Assembly: GCA_052326585.1 (NCBI GenBank)
Contig: JBKQLU010000034.1
Location: 7,558 to 71,557 of the forward strand
Source: JAPLJC01 sp052326585
GTDB lineage: Bacteria > Desulfobacterota > Desulfobaccia > Desulfobaccales > 0-14-0-80-60-11
DNA length: 64,000 nt
Reading direction: 5' to 3'
The stretch's first letter is position 1; each line of letters opens with the position of its first letter. Below are positions 8,579 to 17,276 of the stretch, in pieces. The position numbers were made by a program, and so were the translations under genes. The notes under the pieces were generated by a model. The model had not been told where the DNA came from. It made no database searches and saw nothing but the letters and a program-made list of their open reading frames with translations.

Positions 8579-9304
8579 ATGCTGACCTTAAAAAGTGTCC
8601 AGGCCGGATATGGCCGCCTGCCGGTGCTCAAGGGCATCTCTCTGCACGTGCGGCCAGGCGAGGTGGTGACCCTGATCGGCGGCAACGGCGCCGGCAAGAG
8701 CACCATCCTGCGCACCATCTGCGGCTTGCTGCGGGCCCGCAAAGGGGTCCTGGAATTTGCCGGCCAGGATCTGACCCTGCTGACTCCCGAGCGCATTGTG
8801 GCGCTGGGTCTGGTCCTGGTACCCGAAGGGCGCCGGGTCTTTCGGACCCTGAGCGTCACTGCCAACCTGGAGTTGGGGGCCTATACGCGGCGGGATAAAT
8901 TCGAGGTGCGCCGGGACCTGGAAGAGCTGCGGCGGCGCTTCCCCGTGCTGCAGGAGCGGGCCCAGCAGGCGGCCGGCACCCTGAGCGGCGGCGAGCAGCA
9001 GATCCTGGCCATGGGCCGGGCCCTCATGGCCCGGCCCCGCCTCCTGATGCTGGATGAGCCGTCCATGGGCCTGGCCCCCCGCATGGTGACCCAGATTTAC
9101 GAAATTCTGGCGGAATTGAAGAAGACCGGGACTACCATTCTGTTGGTGGAGCAGAATGCCCGGGCCGCCCTGAAGGTGGCCGACCGGGGTTATGTCCTGG
9201 AGACCGGCCGCATCATCCTGGACGGGGCCGCCGCCGAACTGCGGGAAGACCCGGAGGTGCAGCGGGCTTACCTGGGTAAAGGATATCGCGAGGTTTGGGA
9301 GTGA
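8579..9304 (+). CDS. livF: ABC transporter ATP-binding protein LivF
   Basis: ATPase subunit of 241 residues. Walker A is GGNGAGKST (about residues 38-46), the signature is LSGGEQQ and Walker B is LLMLDEPSMGLAP. The LivF-type ending ELREDPEVQRAYLG is present. It energises transport through LivHM together with LivG. No Shine-Dalgarno sequence is evident because a heptad repeat abuts the ATG, so translation may depend on the upstream genes or be weak. Confidence 0.92.
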   Translation: MLTLKSVQAGYGRLPVLKGISLHVRPGEVVTLIGGNGAGKSTILRTICGLLRARKGVLEFAGQDLTLLTPERIVALGLVLVPEGRRVFRTLSVTANLELGAYTRRDKFEVRRDLEELRRRFPVLQERAQQAAGTLSGGEQQILAMGRALMARPRLLMLDEPSMGLAPRMVTQIYEILAELKKTGTTILLVEQNARAALKVADRGYVLETGRIILDGAAAELREDPEVQRAYLGKGYREVWE

Positions 9305-9415
9305 GGAGCAGCTCACGACCCAGCGCGGGCAGATGGCCAGCGGGAGAGATTCGCCGTCCTGGCTGCCGGCTGGCGGCTGGCAGCCTTCCCAGATCAGGTT
9401 GAAACTGGTAACTTG

Positions 9416-10180
9416 ATGAGCCTCTTAGTAATTAATGGCTTGACCAAAAACTTCGGCGGGGTCCAGGCCCTGAACCGGGTCTCCTTCGTGGTGGCGGTTG
9501 GCGAGATCCTGGGTCTCATCGGGCCCAATGGCGCCGGCAAAACCACCTGCTTCGATCTCATCAACGGCCTCATCCCCCCCAGCGCCGGCAGCCTGATGCT
9601 GGACGGCCGGGAACTGGTGGGCCTGCCGCCCTATCGCCGCGCGGCCCGGGGTCTGGCCCGCACCTTTCAGAATATCCAGCTTTTCGGGGGCATGACGGTG
9701 CTGGAAAATATCCTGGCCGGCTACCACCTGGGGCAGAAGGTGGGCGTCCTGGAGGCCCTCCTGCCATTGCCCGGGGTGCGGCGGGCCAGGACCCAGACCA
9801 TGGAGCGCGGCCGGGAGCTGCTCCGCCTGGTGGGGCTGGAACTCCAGGGAGACTGGCCGGCAGAGTCCCTGGCTTACGGCGAACAGCGGCGCTTGGAGAT
9901 CGCCCGGGCCATGGCCTTGGCGCCGCGCTTGCTACTCCTGGACGAACCCGCCGCCGGCCTCAACCCCCGGGAGACCGAGGATCTTATGGTCCTGCTGGGG
10001 GAGCTGCGGCGCCTGGGGACTACCCTGCTGCTCATCGAGCACGACATGAGCCTGGTGATGGGCCTCTGTGACCGCATCGTAGTACTGGACCATGGCGAGG
10101 TCATCGCCAGCGGTCTGCCCCGGGAAATCCGCCTGGACCCCAGGGTCATCGAGGCCTATTTGGGTAAGGAAGGAGAATGA
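9416..10180 (+). CDS. livG: ABC transporter ATP-binding protein LivG
   Basis: Partner ATPase of LivF, 254 residues. It has Walker A GPNGAGKTT, the LivG-specific RTFQNIQLFGGMTVLENILAG-type segment, the degenerate signature LAYGEQRRLEIARA, Walker B LLLLDEPAAGLNP and the HDMSLVM switch region. The ATG at 9416 is preceded by an in-frame TTG at 9413; I use the ATG. The gene order H-M-F-G is less common than H-M-G-F. Confidence 0.92.
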   Translation: MSLLVINGLTKNFGGVQALNRVSFVVAVGEILGLIGPNGAGKTTCFDLINGLIPPSAGSLMLDGRELVGLPPYRRAARGLARTFQNIQLFGGMTVLENILAGYHLGQKVGVLEALLPLPGVRRARTQTMERGRELLRLVGLELQGDWPAESLAYGEQRRLEIARAMALAPRLLLLDEPAAGLNPRETEDLMVLLGELRRLGTTLLLIEHDMSLVMGLCDRIVVLDHGEVIASGLPREIRLDPRVIEAYLGKEGE

Positions 10181-10210
10181 GCGTCAGCAGGTCGCCTTAG
10201 GGGCGGCAAA

Positions 10211-10238
10211 GGTACAGGCGAACCGGCCTGTGCCACCA
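10211..10238. repeat. REP-like palindrome before paaK
   Basis: ACAGGC and GCCTGT arms around GAACCG, ending TGCCACC, in the livG-paaK spacer. Same family as the REPs flanking the transposase remnant at 12.6-13.1 kb. Confidence 0.6.
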
Positions 10239-10259
10239 AAGCGAAAACGGGGTTTTATC

Positions 10260-11564
10260 ATGGCAGACTTCGACCCAGATGTGGAACAGATGGACCGCGG
10301 GGAACTGGCGCAATTGCAACTGGAGCGTTTACAGGCCACCCTCACCCGGGTCTATAAGAACGTCAAGTTCTACAAGAAGAAGTTTGATGAGATGGGCTTT
10401 CTTCCGGAGGATTGCCAGTCCCCGGAAGACCTGGCCCGGCTTCCCTTCACGACGCGGCACGACCTGGCCCGGGCCTATCCCTACGAGATGTTCGCGGTGC
10501 CTCTGCGGGAGGTGGTGCGCATTCACTCTTCCACCGGCAGCCCCGGCGACCCCATCGTCATGGGCTATACTGCCCGGGACCTGCGCCACTGGGCCAGGCT
10601 GGCGGCCCGGGTCCTCACTGCCGCCGGGGTGGACCGTGACGATGTGGTCCAGGTGACCCTGAGCTACGGCCTCTTTACCAGCGCCTTCGGGCTGCACTAT
10701 GGGGTGGAGCACCTGGGGGCCTCGGTGATCCCCGCCGGCCCCGGCGGCAGCGCCCGGCAGATCCAGGTGATGCGGGACTACCGCACCACGGTGCTGGCCG
10801 CGACCCCGTCCTATGCCCTGGTGCTGGCAGACCAGATGGAGGCTCAGGGGGTGGATCCCAAAGATTTGCACCTGCGGTTGGCCCTGCTGGGCGGGGAGCC
10901 CTGGACCGAAGCGGAGCGCGCCGAAATCGAAAACCGCCTCGATCTCAAGGCCTTAGACCACTACGCCCTCTCCGAAGCCATGGGGCCCGGGGTGGCCGGG
11001 GAGTGCGCCGGCCGCCCGCTGCCGGGCATGCACCTCAACGAGGACCATTTTCTCCCGGAGATCGTTGACCCCGGGAGCGGGGCCATCCTGCCGGCCGGGG
11101 AACTGGGGGAGCTGGTGCTGACCACCATCACCCGGGAGGCCACTCCTCTGATCCGCTTCCGCACCGGGGATTTGGTGCGCCTGGCGTACGATCCCTGTCC
11201 CTGCGGCCGCTCTTTGCTCCGCATGAGCCGTATTGCCGGGCGCTGCGACGAAGTGGTGATCGTCAAGGGCATCAATATCTTCCCGGCCCGGGTGGGTCAG
11301 ATCCTGCGCGGTCCAGAAGAGGAAGAGCCCTGCTACCAACTGGTGGTGGGCCGGGAGGGCCATCTCGATTATCTGGAGGTCAGAATCGAGGTGCGGGAAG
11401 GCCTCTTCTTCGATAAGATGACGGTGCAGCGGGAATTTTTGCAGCAGCTTACCCACAAACTGGCCCAGGCCATCGGGGTCCAGCCCCGGGTCAAACTGGT
11501 GGAGCCGGAATCCCTGGCCCGGGAGCGGGAGACCTCGCCCCTGGTGATCGATTTGAGAAAATGA
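10260..11564 (+). CDS. paaK: Phenylacetate-CoA ligase family protein
   Basis: Adenylate-forming enzyme of 434 residues that activates an aryl acid to its CoA thioester with ATP. N-terminal YKNVKFYKKKFDEMG, the AMP-binding loop HSSTGSPGDPIVMGYT (variant of the usual SSGTTGKPT), LLGGEPWT, YALSEAMGPGVAGEC, IRFRTGDL and the C-terminal VKGINIFPARVG mark the PaaK group. The start is the ATG at 10260, since the conserved N-terminus begins shortly after it and upstream sequence is REP DNA. It follows the liv genes directly, which suggests uptake and activation of phenylacetate or a related aromatic or amino acid breakdown product (inference). Confidence 0.88.
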   Translation: MADFDPDVEQMDRGELAQLQLERLQATLTRVYKNVKFYKKKFDEMGFLPEDCQSPEDLARLPFTTRHDLARAYPYEMFAVPLREVVRIHSSTGSPGDPIVMGYTARDLRHWARLAARVLTAAGVDRDDVVQVTLSYGLFTSAFGLHYGVEHLGASVIPAGPGGSARQIQVMRDYRTTVLAATPSYALVLADQMEAQGVDPKDLHLRLALLGGEPWTEAERAEIENRLDLKALDHYALSEAMGPGVAGECAGRPLPGMHLNEDHFLPEIVDPGSGAILPAGELGELVLTTITREATPLIRFRTGDLVRLAYDPCPCGRSLLRMSRIAGRCDEVVIVKGINIFPARVGQILRGPEEEEPCYQLVVGREGHLDYLEVRIEVREGLFFDKMTVQREFLQQLTHKLAQAIGVQPRVKLVEPESLARERETSPLVIDLRK

Positions 11565-11621
11565 GCGGTTGTTAGGCGCTAGCCCAAAGGCCGGAGGCCC
11601 GGGCCGCTAAAAGGACATACC

Positions 11622-12554
11622 ATGCAGCAAATTGCGATTCTCTTATCGGCTTGCTTAACCCTGTGCCTGGCATCGGGCTGCCGGCCGGTGGCCGCGCCGC
11701 CGGCCAGCCTGAGCCGGGATTGGGGAACGCCGCGCAGCTTCGATTATCAGGGGATAAAGATCAACTACTATGAGGCAGGGCAGGGGCCCCCCGTCCTTCT
11801 GCTCCACGGCTTCGGGGGCTGCGCCTACACCTGGCGGTATCTGATTCCACCGCTGGCCGAAGCGCATCGGGTCTTGACCCTGGAGCTCAAAGGCTTCGGC
11901 CTCTCCGACAAACCCCGGGACGGCCATTACGCAGTGGCGGACCAGGCCGAGATAGTGGCCGCTTTCATCCGCAGCCAGGACTTGCGCCACCTGGTGATCA
12001 TGGGCCACTCCATGGGAGGCGGGGTGGCCTTGATGACCTATCTCAAGCTGCAGCAGGACGACCCCGGGCGGATTAACCGGCTGGTGCTCATCGACAGCGC
12101 CGGCTACCCGCAAAAGCTGCCCTGGTTCATCCGCCTGGCCAAGATTCCTGGGGCGAATACCCTGGCCGCCCTGCTGCCGCCCCGGTTTGCCGCGGCCCAG
12201 GTCCTGAAAAAATGTTATTATCATAAAAATCAGGTCACCCAGGAACAGATCGACACTTATGCCTATTACGGCAGCCTGCCGGGGGCCCAGGAGGCCATCA
12301 GCCAGACGGCCAAACAATTGGTGCTGACGAATAAAGAGATGGAGGCGCTCATTGCCCAATACAAGACCATCCAGGTGCCGGTCCTGGTTATCTGGGGAGT
12401 GGAAGACGAGGTGGTGCCCCTGAAGGTCGGCCTCTCGTTTAAGCGGGATATTCCCGGCGCCGAACTGGTTCCCTTGTCCGAGTGTGGCCATATCCCCCCG
12501 GAGGAGGAACCGCAGGCCACCCGACAGGCGATTATGAAATTTTTAAAGAAATAA
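11622..12554 (+). CDS. Alpha/beta hydrolase, predicted lipoprotein
   Basis: The N-terminus is a lipoprotein signal with the lipobox LASGC near residue 20, so the 310-residue product is probably membrane-anchored in the periplasm. The hydrolase fold shows LLHGFGG (oxyanion region), nucleophile GHSMGG, acid WGVEDEVVP and histidine CGHIPPEE, a complete triad. Such enzymes cleave esters or related bonds; the substrate cannot be inferred. It stands alone between the liv/paaK operon and the islet at 12.6 kb. Confidence 0.85.
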   Translation: MQQIAILLSACLTLCLASGCRPVAAPPASLSRDWGTPRSFDYQGIKINYYEAGQGPPVLLLHGFGGCAYTWRYLIPPLAEAHRVLTLELKGFGLSDKPRDGHYAVADQAEIVAAFIRSQDLRHLVIMGHSMGGGVALMTYLKLQQDDPGRINRLVLIDSAGYPQKLPWFIRLAKIPGANTLAALLPPRFAAAQVLKKCYYHKNQVTQEQIDTYAYYGSLPGAQEAISQTAKQLVLTNKEMEALIAQYKTIQVPVLVIWGVEDEVVPLKVGLSFKRDIPGAELVPLSECGHIPPEEEPQATRQAIMKFLKK

Positions 12555-12630
12555 AATATAGGAATAAATTCAGGTTGGTGCTTTAAGAAAGTGCCTAGTG
12601 ATAAAAAGGCAAAAACCAGCGGAAAGAAAA

Positions 12631-12654
12631 GTGGCACAGGCGTCCCGCCTGTGC
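12631..12654. repeat. Left REP palindrome
   Basis: GCACAGGCG and CGCCTGTGC arms with a short centre. Identical, in inverted orientation, to 13125-13148. Confidence 0.8.
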
Positions 12655-13117
12655 ATTCTTTCAAGATCACTAGAAGAACTCTGCCTCACTGGCAGCAACC
12701 TGGAAGTGTCTATTCTCTTACCTGGGGCTGTGAAAAAGGGAAAGTCCTTTCTCCTGAAGAACGCACCATTACCTTAAAGGCGCTGTAATATTGGGATAGC
12801 CGCAAGTGGACCCTTTATGCCGCGGTAATTATGCCTGACCACGTGCATTGCCTGGTGCAACCACTGGCTTTGCCAGCATTGGAAGGAGTTTATGACAGGC
12901 GGAAATAATCCATAGAGTCAAGAGCTTCAGCGTTCATCAAATTAACCGAAAAAGAGGCGGCCGAGGCTCCATTTGGCAGGATGAGCGTTTTGATCGTATT
13001 GTCCGGGATGAGATGGAGTTTTTGGAAAAATGGCAGTACCTCATGAACAATCCGCAAAAGCAGGAATTGGTCGAAAGGCCGGAGGATTATCCCCGGCTCT
13101 ACATGAAAAATAATTAA
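12651..13117 (+). pseudogene. REP-associated tyrosine transposase (Y1/HUH family) remnant
   Basis: Translation from a GTG that is itself the end of the left REP gives HSFKITRRTLPHWQQPGSVY, then an in-frame TAA at 12786-12788. The same frame continues with YWDSRKWTLYAAVIMPDHVH, which contains the HUH motif HVH, to a stop at 12906. A different frame (from about 12905) then carries IHRVKSFSVHQINR, WQDERFDRIVRDEMEF and NNPQKQELV, ending at TAA 13115-13117. One nonsense change and one frameshift therefore inactivate it. The position where related proteins usually have the catalytic Tyr appears as Phe (ERFD). Confidence 0.8.
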
Positions 13118-13124
13118 AAAAGAA

Positions 13125-13148
13125 GCACAGGCGGGACGCCTGTGCCAC
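13125..13148. repeat. Right REP palindrome
   Basis: Inverted identical copy of 12631-12654, lying 7 bases after the transposase remnant. Confidence 0.8.
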
Positions 13149-13202
13149 CAAAACTTTGCTAATAAACATCTTTGCTAATAAACAGCTAAGTGAGCCAACC
13201 AT

Positions 13203-14306
13203 ATGCGACCCTCATGGGATGAATACTTCATGCTCATCGCCAAGCTGGTGAGCACTCGCAGCACCTGCAACAGCCGGCCCACCGGGGCGGTGCTGGTCAA
13301 GGACAAGCAAATCCTGGCTAGCGGCTACAACGGCTCGATGCCCGGTGCCCCGCATTGCACTGACCAGATTATGCCAGACGGCAGCCCTTATTGTCATCGT
13401 AGGGCTCTGAAGGTGCCGGATAGAGATAAATATAATTACTGTCGGGCCTCCCACGCCGAAGCTAACGCTATTGCCCAGGCCGCTCGCCATGGCGTTTGCG
13501 TGAAAGGAGCGACTCTTTATGTAACCCTAGAACCGTGTTATATTTGCCTCAAGTTGCTTGCAGCAGCTCAAATCGAAAAAATTTATTTTGAGCTGCAATA
13601 TGGAGCTTCTATCGCCAAATCTGGACCTTTTAAAGCCAGACGTTCTCGCGATATTTTTTGGAAGACAGAGGCTCTAAATGAAGCTGGATTTAAAGATAAA
13701 TATCTTCCTCTGGAGGTTTCGCAAGAAACAATATCTTTCATACTACCAAGCCTTATGGGGATAACTTCCGAAAGGCGACTAACATCGAAGAGGGCTTCCG
13801 CCATAAATATGTTAGCCAAACCTCTGGATGAATATTTAAAGAATGCTGAGGGCGATTACAGGGATTATTCACTCGGTAAATTATGGACGGTTGAATTTAT
13901 CTCAAATCATCAGATTTTTGGTTCTGGTGTCGCGGTTTTTGATGACGGAAGAATCTTTGGAGGAGATTCACGATATTATTATTTAGGGAATTTTCAGCCG
14001 AAGGATGATAATTTCATTACGGCGGAAATAAAAGGGATGCATTTCGCAGAGCAGCCATATTCTATTTTTGGCGATAGAAAGGAATTTTTCTTGTCGTTAT
14101 CTGGTAAATTTAATTTTCCAGTGATGGAACTAGGCGGATATGTCATAGGAGACCCCCAATTAACTATGGTATTGCGCCTAACTTGGAGGGCAAATTTGCC
14201 TGCCACGGCAGCCGTGTCGAAGCCCGCGGAGCCGCAAACGGCCTTGGACGCCATGAAGGAAGCGCTCAGGCATCCCATTCCCATTGAGGATTTCCTTAAA
14301 CGATGA
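13203..14306 (+). CDS. dCMP deaminase-like protein fused to a GrlR-like domain
   Basis: Residues 1 to about 190 form a zinc-dependent cytidine/dCMP deaminase: RPSWDEYFMLIAKLVSTRST start, HAE at 84-86 and PCYIC at 111-115 as zinc ligands, and GYNGSMPGAPHC. Residues about 225-328 match the GrlR-type beta-barrel family: LWTVEFISN, FGSGVAVFDDGRIFGGDSRYYYLG, SIFGDRKEFFLSLSG and GYVIGDPQLTMVLRL. A short charged tail follows. Usual dCMP deaminases have 140-190 residues, so 367 is double. GC content is high up to about codon 115, drops sharply through codons 120-330 and rises again at the tail, suggesting a chimeric or acquired segment. The zinc site is intact. Function is unknown; nucleotide-depletion defence is one possibility. 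Confidence 0.75.
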   Translation: MRPSWDEYFMLIAKLVSTRSTCNSRPTGAVLVKDKQILASGYNGSMPGAPHCTDQIMPDGSPYCHRRALKVPDRDKYNYCRASHAEANAIAQAARHGVCVKGATLYVTLEPCYICLKLLAAAQIEKIYFELQYGASIAKSGPFKARRSRDIFWKTEALNEAGFKDKYLPLEVSQETISFILPSLMGITSERRLTSKRASAINMLAKPLDEYLKNAEGDYRDYSLGKLWTVEFISNHQIFGSGVAVFDDGRIFGGDSRYYYLGNFQPKDDNFITAEIKGMHFAEQPYSIFGDRKEFFLSLSGKFNFPVMELGGYVIGDPQLTMVLRLTWRANLPATAAVSKPAEPQTALDAMKEALRHPIPIEDFLKR

Positions 14307-14370
14307 TGCGTGATACGCTGCGCATCGCCGATAGGATTATCGATGCGCCAAGAAACCGAGTAGAATCGAG

Positions 14371-16620
14371 ATGGCGAAGAACCGCACTCCGAAAAAGGCC
14401 AATACCCGCAAGTCCAAACCCGCAGAGGTGGCCCCGGTGAAGCCGGCCGCCTGGCCGCGGCGCCTGGGCCAGGAGATGACCGCCCTGCTGCTGCTGGGAT
14501 TGGCGGGCTTCTTCCTGCTGGCCCTGGGGAGCCATTCTCTCCAAGACCCCCAAGGGTTGCTGGCGGTCCTGCAGCGCGGCGGGGTGCAAAACGCCGGGGG
14601 CAAGGCCGGGGCCGTGGCCGCGGCCTACGCCACCTGGAGTCTGGGCCTGGCCGCCTTCTGCATTCCCCTGGCGCTTTTGGGCCTGGCCTGGCAGTCGCAC
14701 CGCCGGGGACTGGAAGAGCTGGGTTGGCGCCAGACGGCCGCCTGTCTGGGGATGATCCTGTCTACGGCGGGGCTTTTTTCTCTGGTCCGCCCCTATTTTT
14801 CCGGGAACGGGGGACTGAGGCCCGGCGGCAGTCTCGGTGAGTTGCTGGGCCAGTGGCTGTTGGCGGTCTTGAACCGCCCGGGGGCAGCCCTGGTTTTGGC
14901 CTTAGCCCTCCTGCTCAGCTTCATGGCGCTGACCAGACTCTCTTATGTGGGGCTGATCTCTCATTTGGGTGGGATAATAGATGATCTCTGGCATCGAGGC
15001 CGACGCCGGCGGCAGTGGCTGGAGGAGGCGGAGTCCCGATCCGGCCGGGCCCGCGCCCAACCCCTGGCCCCGGCCATCAGCCGCCACGGCGGGGAGGCTG
15101 GGGAGACGTTAGCGCCGCCGTTGCTGACCGCGGCGGCCCCCGCGCCCGTCCCCGCCGCCACCTCCAAGCCTAGGCCGGCGCCGGTGCCGGGCAAATTTAC
15201 CCTGCCGCCTCTGGATCTCCTGGACCCCCCGAAACCCTGGAATTATCAGGTTCAGGAAGGGGCCATGGTGGAGCAGGCCCGCAAACTGGAAGTCACCCTG
15301 CGCCATTTCGGGGTGGAAGGCCGGGTCACCGGCATCACGACCGGTCCGGTGGTGAGCCGCTTCGAATACGAGCCGGCCCTGGGGGTCAAGATCAGCAAGA
15401 TCACCGGCCTGGCCGACGACCTGGCCCTGGCCCTGAAGGCCCTGTCCATCCGCATCGTGGCCCCGGTGCCGGGCAAGGGAGTCTTGGGAATTGAGATCCC
15501 CAACCCCAAGCGTCAGGTGGTGGCCCTACGGGAGATCCTTTCCGACGCCGCCTATCAGAAGTCGGCCTCCCGGCTCACCCTGGCCCTGGGCAAGGACATC
15601 ATGGGGGCCCCGGAGGTCACCGACCTCGCCAAGATGCCCCACCTCCTCATCGCCGGCGCCACGGGCTCAGGTAAGAGCGTCGGCCTCAACGCCATGATCC
15701 TCAGCATCCTCTTCAAGGCCACCCCCGATGAGGTGCGGTTCCTGCTGATCGACCCCAAGCGCATTGAACTGTCCCTCTATGAAGGCATCCCCCACCTCCT
15801 GCACCCGGTGGTCTTCAATCCCAAAGAGGCCACCATCGCCCTCCATTGGGCGGTGGGGGAGATGGAACGGCGTTACGCCCTGCTCTCTGACCTGGGCGCC
15901 CGCAATATCGAAGGCTATAACCAGAAGGCCGGGGTCAAGAAACCCGATCCCCGGGTGGAGGAGGGGATGCTGCCCCGGTGGCTGCCCTATCTGGTGATCG
16001 TCATCGACGAGTTGGCCGACCTGATGCTGGTCTCCTCCCGGGACACGGAGGAGTATCTGATCCGCCTGGCCCAAAAGGCCCGGGCGTCGGGCATCCACCT
16101 CATGGTGGCCACCCAGCGGCCCTCGGTGGACGTGATCACCGGCCTCATCAAGGCCAACTTCCCCACCCGGGTCTCCTATCAGGTCTCGGCCCGGGCCGAC
16201 TCCCGGGTCATCCTGGACCTCCAGGGGGCAGAGCGCCTGCTGGGCATGGGGGACCTGCTGTTCCTGCCGCCGGGGACCTCCCGCCTGAAGCGCATCCACG
16301 GGCCCTTCGTCAGCGAGGAGGAGGTCACCCGGGTGGCGGAATTTCTGAAGCAACAGGCGGAGCCGCACTATGAGGCGGGCATCACCGAACTCAAGGAGTT
16401 GGATGAGGAAGTGGCGGAAAACGGCGAAAGAGACGAAAAATACACCGACGCCGTGGAACTGGTGGCTGAGACCCGCAACGCCTCCATCTCCATGCTGCAG
16501 CGCCGCCTGCGGGTGGGTTACAACCGGGCGGCCCGCATGATCGAAACCATGGAAAAAGAGGGGCTCATCGGCCCCTCCGACGGCGTCAAGGCGAGGGAGG
16601 TTTATATTCCCAGAAGATGA
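14371..16620 (+). CDS. ftsK: DNA translocase FtsK
   Basis: FtsK/SpoIIIE-type translocase of 749 residues that pumps DNA through the closing septum and aids chromosome dimer resolution. Four N-terminal membrane segments (about residues 30-200) are followed by a short Pro/Ala-rich linker. The motor has Walker A GATGSGKS (about 428-435) and Walker B VIVIDELADL (about 541-550), plus ATQRPSVDVITGLIKANFPTR. The C-terminal gamma winged-helix domain is present (DEKYTDAVELV to KAREVYIPRR). The linker is much shorter than in E. coli FtsK, as is usual outside enterobacteria. Confidence 0.95.
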   Translation: MAKNRTPKKANTRKSKPAEVAPVKPAAWPRRLGQEMTALLLLGLAGFFLLALGSHSLQDPQGLLAVLQRGGVQNAGGKAGAVAAAYATWSLGLAAFCIPLALLGLAWQSHRRGLEELGWRQTAACLGMILSTAGLFSLVRPYFSGNGGLRPGGSLGELLGQWLLAVLNRPGAALVLALALLLSFMALTRLSYVGLISHLGGIIDDLWHRGRRRRQWLEEAESRSGRARAQPLAPAISRHGGEAGETLAPPLLTAAAPAPVPAATSKPRPAPVPGKFTLPPLDLLDPPKPWNYQVQEGAMVEQARKLEVTLRHFGVEGRVTGITTGPVVSRFEYEPALGVKISKITGLADDLALALKALSIRIVAPVPGKGVLGIEIPNPKRQVVALREILSDAAYQKSASRLTLALGKDIMGAPEVTDLAKMPHLLIAGATGSGKSVGLNAMILSILFKATPDEVRFLLIDPKRIELSLYEGIPHLLHPVVFNPKEATIALHWAVGEMERRYALLSDLGARNIEGYNQKAGVKKPDPRVEEGMLPRWLPYLVIVIDELADLMLVSSRDTEEYLIRLAQKARASGIHLMVATQRPSVDVITGLIKANFPTRVSYQVSARADSRVILDLQGAERLLGMGDLLFLPPGTSRLKRIHGPFVSEEEVTRVAEFLKQQAEPHYEAGITELKELDEEVAENGERDEKYTDAVELVAETRNASISMLQRRLRVGYNRAARMIETMEKEGLIGPSDGVKAREVYIPRR

Positions 16621-16657
16621 TCCTCGCCCAAAATCTAAAATTACGATTTTTTGCTCC

Positions 16658-16906
16658 ATGGAGTTGAGCCAGGCCATGGCCGAATCACCCAAAGCAAGGC
16701 GACCCCAGCCGCAGCTATTTACCAGAGGAAAGTTCTTCATCCTCTTGATCGCCATTCTCTTTGGTTCTTCTTTGGCCATTATCCGGGAATATCGAGCCCA
16801 AGGCAGCGTGTCGGGCGTTACCCTCGGTGCTTCGGTCACGGCATTTGTGATTGGTTTGATCATCATTGTGGCTGTGGGCTGGTACGCCAACCGACCTGAG
16901 AAGTGA
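16658..16906 (+). CDS. Small membrane protein of unknown function
   Basis: 82 residues with two hydrophobic segments (about 28-45 and 57-76) and a polar, basic N-terminus. It starts 38 bp after ftsK and is followed six bases later by another small membrane protein, so the pair may be co-transcribed with ftsK. I do not recognise a family. Confidence 0.6.
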   Translation: MELSQAMAESPKARRPQPQLFTRGKFFILLIAILFGSSLAIIREYRAQGSVSGVTLGASVTAFVIGLIIIVAVGWYANRPEK

Positions 16907-16911
16907 TACCC

Positions 16912-17109
16912 ATGCACGGCAAGCTAGACGGTTTACTCCTGATATTGCTCGGCATTTATCTCCTCCTCCTGGTCTATCGTGTGGTCCCGCGCCAACCCAA
17001 GGACCCGGAAAAGCTGGAGTTGTGGCATCGGAAGTTTGGCAAGATGATGAAGGTGCTAGCCCCGTTCCTGATAGGATATGGGTTATTGAGGCTGTTTGGC
17101 GTCTTATGA
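16912..17109 (+). CDS. Small membrane protein of unknown function
   Basis: 65 residues: HGKLDGLLLILLGIYLLLLVYR forms one membrane helix, then a basic WHRKFGKMMK stretch and a second hydrophobic segment at the C-terminus. I start at the ATG 16912, since the in-frame GTG at 16903 overlaps the previous stop codon. A terminator-like hairpin lies 100 bp downstream. No family recognised. Confidence 0.6.
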   Translation: MHGKLDGLLLILLGIYLLLLVYRVVPRQPKDPEKLELWHRKFGKMMKVLAPFLIGYGLLRLFGVL

Positions 17110-17211
17110 CACCGATAAGCCGACAAAAATATGATTTTCCTATAATCCCACCAGGTGCATTTATCATCTAAAATAGAGTAAGGTTCTAATCAGGATGTTT
17201 AAGATTGCTAG

Positions 17212-17242
17212 GGCGGGCCCGCGGGCCCGCCTTCGTTATTTT
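17212..17242 (+). terminator. Hairpin with T-rich tail before the bio operon
   Basis: GGCGGGC (17212-17218) and GCCCGCC (17225-17231) around CCGCGG, followed by TTCGTTATTTT. Likely ends the ftsK transcript. Confidence 0.6.
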
Positions 17243-17256
17243 CACAATATTTGTGA
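17242..17256. promoter_or_regulatory. Short palindrome TCACAA-TAT-TTGTGA upstream of bioB
   Basis: Perfect six-base arms around three bases, 35 bases left of the BirA-type operator. The regulator is unknown. A similar core (ACAA-N3-TTGT) occurs at 34137-34149. Confidence 0.35.
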
Positions 17257-17276
17257 CACGATTTTCAGGGTTTCTA

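Larger units (their letters stand above)
12631..13148 (+). mobile_element. REPtron: decayed RAYT transposase between two inverted REP palindromes
   Basis: Palindromic REPs of 24 bases at 12631-12654 and 13125-13148 are identical to each other in opposite orientation and bracket a remnant of a REP-associated tyrosine transposase. This is the classic arrangement of a REP mobilisation unit. The 12555-13202 interval holds nothing else recognisable. Confidence 0.75.

Noticed and set aside
15667..16917. 416-codon minus-strand frame opposite ftsK
   Set aside because: Antisense to the FtsK motor domain; no motif, no ribosome binding site.
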